Source of the DNA: Lenzites betulinus
Taxonomy: Eukaryota; Basidiomycota; Agaricomycetes; Polyporales; Polyporaceae
Direction of reading: 5' to 3'
Assembly: GCA_022264855.1 (NCBI GenBank)
Contig: JABYQU010000015.1
Span: 62,001-126,000, forward strand
DNA: 64,000 nucleotides
Shown: positions 62,365 through 64,000 of the stretch, one piece after another
Layout of the letters: the number at the start of each line of letters is the position of its first letter
Position numbering within the stretch: the stretch's first letter is position 1
Made by a program: the position numbers and the translations under genes
Notes under the pieces: generated by a model
Database searches by the model: none
What the model saw: the letters and a program-made list of their open reading frames with translations, nothing else
Told to the model about the DNA's origin: nothing

Positions 62365-63816
62365 CTACCGCATCTTGGTCTTGCCCTGGGTCTTCCGGAT
62401 CGCGCGCTTCTTCTCGCGCTCGAGCGCCTTCTTCTGCTCCGCCGCGCTCAGCTTCGACAGCCGCTCCTCCTGCGCCTTCTTCTTCGCCGCCGCCTTCTGC
62501 TCGTCCGCCTCCTCGCGCTTCTCGCGCGCGGCCTCCTCGCGGATCTGGCGGTCGACGTCCTCGCGCGTCTTGCGCAGCTTCGTGCGCGTCTCCGGGCGCA
62601 GCGCCGCCTGCAGCCCGCCGCGCGCCCCGGGCAGCTTGCCCTCGCCCGCGATCACGTCGACGAGCTGGAAGACCGCGGCGAGGAGCGGGAGCGTCGCGGA
62701 TGCGTCGGCGGACGGCGGGAGCGCGAGCGTGAGGATGAGCCGCTTGCTGCGCTCGGAGGACGGGAGCGGCAGCTCGGGGCGCGTGCGCGGCTGGTCGGTG
62801 AGCGAGAGCGAGCGGAAGTACGGCTGGATGGCGGGCGAGGCGAGGATGGCGGGGAGCGAGAGCGTGCCGTAGGGCTTCAGCAGGTTGGTGGTGACGTCCG
62901 CGAACTCTGCGGGGGTGTGAGACAGCTGTTCGGCCCGGTGGTAGAGGGGCGGACGTACCAGTCATGACGGCCAGGGTTGCGGGGAGCGCCGTGCTCTCTG
63001 CGGTCTTCGTGAGGGTCTGCGGGGCACAGGGCGATCAGACACGACTGTGCTGGTGTATACAAATTGTTATCAAATGTATACGCACCAAGTCCCAGCGCTC
63101 GTTGCGGATGGTCTTCATCGCATCCTTTGCGACGACAGCCCACACACACTCCGGCACCGCGCCCTCCTTCCCTGCAGGCTCACGGAAGGTGAACTCGAGC
63201 TCGAGCTCGTCGTACACCTTGTAGTCCAGCTCCACCAAGCCGCGCAAGGTCTGGAAGATGTACTGGAACAGGTCATGGCGGGGCCGGAGAGTGAAGGTGG
63301 TGTGCAGGGAGGTCAATGCACGCCTCCCGGTGGAGAAAATGAAGAAGTCGCTGTAGCCGTCTGCGCAGCGCGCGATGAGGTTCGTCGTCCTGCGCGAGTT
63401 AAGAGTAACGCACCCTGGCTCAGGCCGTCCACATGTGTGGGCTTCGAGAACTGGGACTCATAGAGCGACTTATGCGCCTCGAACCTGTACGCGTAAACCA
63501 GGGAAGCATTCGCGACGTGTACACGTAGCGAAGATTTGTGGCGACGTACCACTTGGACGCTCTCCGTTCGTTGGCCCTCTTTCCAATGAAGTAGACTGCT
63601 ACGTAGAGCAAGGCCGCACCAAGAAAGTATACCTCGTTTTTGAAGTCTGGAGCGTTCCGTTAATAAAGCGAGCCGGTGCGGGGTAAGTAACTCGTGCGAA
63701 GGCTTACAGGCCGGTCGGAAGGTGAGGAACTTCCATTTCAGCTCAAATCCGTCATACTCGGGCGACACATTGGGCATGGGCGGCGTGAGGAACTTCGCGA
63801 TGTTGAAGGCCTCCAT
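62365..63816 (-). CDS. CCDC47-like ER membrane protein (PAT complex)
   Basis: Subunit of the PAT complex that assists insertion of multi-pass membrane proteins at the ER translocon (family knowledge, animal CCDC47). Six exons, 383 aa: 63708-63816, 63550-63646, 63414-63484, 63086-63360, 62959-63016, 62365-62906, with introns of 61, 65, 53, 69 and 52 nt. A single membrane span near the N terminus (YFLGAALLYVAVYFIGKRAN) is followed by ERRASKW, a family hallmark. Then DGYSDFFIFSTGRR, LHTTFTLRPRHDLFQYIF and KDAMKTIRNERWDL. The K/E/R-rich coiled-coil tail (~300-383) ends ALEREKKRAIRKTQGKTKMR. The lumenal acidic N-terminal domain of the animal protein is missing, as is usual in fungi to my knowledge. 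The start is the ATG at 63816; upstream codons in frame are not ATG. Confidence 0.9.
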
Positions 63817-64000
63817 GTTGACCAAGGTTGCTCGGCGTCGAGTAGGACGATGGGGACAGCGGGAACAGCACTCGCAGTCTAGGCGCTCGGCAGCTAGTAC
63901 TTGTGTAGACGCTCAGGCACGTCAGGCCGATAGCCACGTGGGGTCGATGTAGTAAAGTGAAGTGCTTCTCCCGCGCGTGTGCCGTGCGTCCGCCGCTTCC
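63817..64000. other. Promoter of the CCDC47-like gene
   Basis: 184 bp to the window edge. No gene seen. Confidence 0.4.

Noticed and set aside
61447..62967. 506-codon plus-strand frame
   Set aside because: It spans the end of the STB6-like gene, the intergenic gap and the antisense of CCDC47, with long A/R/G/L runs. It is a GC-rich shadow.

Overview
The window looks like nuclear DNA of a filamentous basidiomycete, most likely an Agaricomycete (my inference). It is GC-rich. Genes carry many short introns (mostly 49-90 nt) with GTRNGT donors and CAG/TAG acceptors, and microexons of 5-19 nt occur. It holds fungus-specific families (FunK1 kinase relic, STB6-like protein, NodB chitin deacetylase with a GPI tail) and a short CaaX-ended peptide gene that looks like a mating pheromone precursor. 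For most genes I worked out exon-intron models by hand. In every spliced model given here the exon lengths add up to a whole number of codons.

Region 1, about 0.4-15.1 kb, is a three-layer nest of mobile DNA. A minus-strand Ty1/copia element (copia-1) has a nearly unmutated LTR pair but a broken gag-pol. Its 5' LTR is split by a DNA transposon of about 4 kb (5620-15084) with 24-bp imperfect terminal inverted repeats and a 7-bp target duplication GTACGCG. That transposon carries one gene for a large DDE-like protein of a family I know only as 'hypothetical' in mushrooms. The gene is in turn split by an apparently intact copia element (copia-2, 6683-12136: identical 480-bp LTRs, CAAGG target duplication, 1478-codon polyprotein). 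Both copia elements have a primer binding site that matches the anticodon arm of initiator tRNA-Met, the half-tRNA priming mode of copia and Ty5.

Region 2, about 15.1-25 kb, is mixed. It holds two inverted copies of a decayed unit (15.15-15.56 and 23.9-24.33 kb), a minisatellite, two small genes of unknown function on the minus strand, a 15-exon acetoacetyl-CoA synthetase with a 10-nt microexon, and a FunK1 kinase relic lacking its catalytic loop.

Region 3, 25-64 kb, is gene-dense conserved sequence. In order: vacuolar endopolyphosphatase (+, 16 exons including a 5-nt exon), RFX transcription factor (+), Bfr1 (-), H/ACA snoRNP protein Nhp2 (-), bHLH factor (+), TFIIF alpha (+), chitin deacetylase (+), a long gene-poor stretch containing the pheromone-like gene (-), STE20/GCK-family kinase (-), ribosomal protein uL29/RPL35 (-), three genes of unknown function, an STB6-like Sin3-associated protein (+), and CCDC47/PAT-complex subunit (-). 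There are no operons. Adjacent genes do not form one pathway, but Nhp2, RPL35, Bfr1 and CCDC47 all serve ribosome biogenesis, translation or ER protein insertion. The pheromone-like gene and the STE20-type kinase are 1.7 kb apart.
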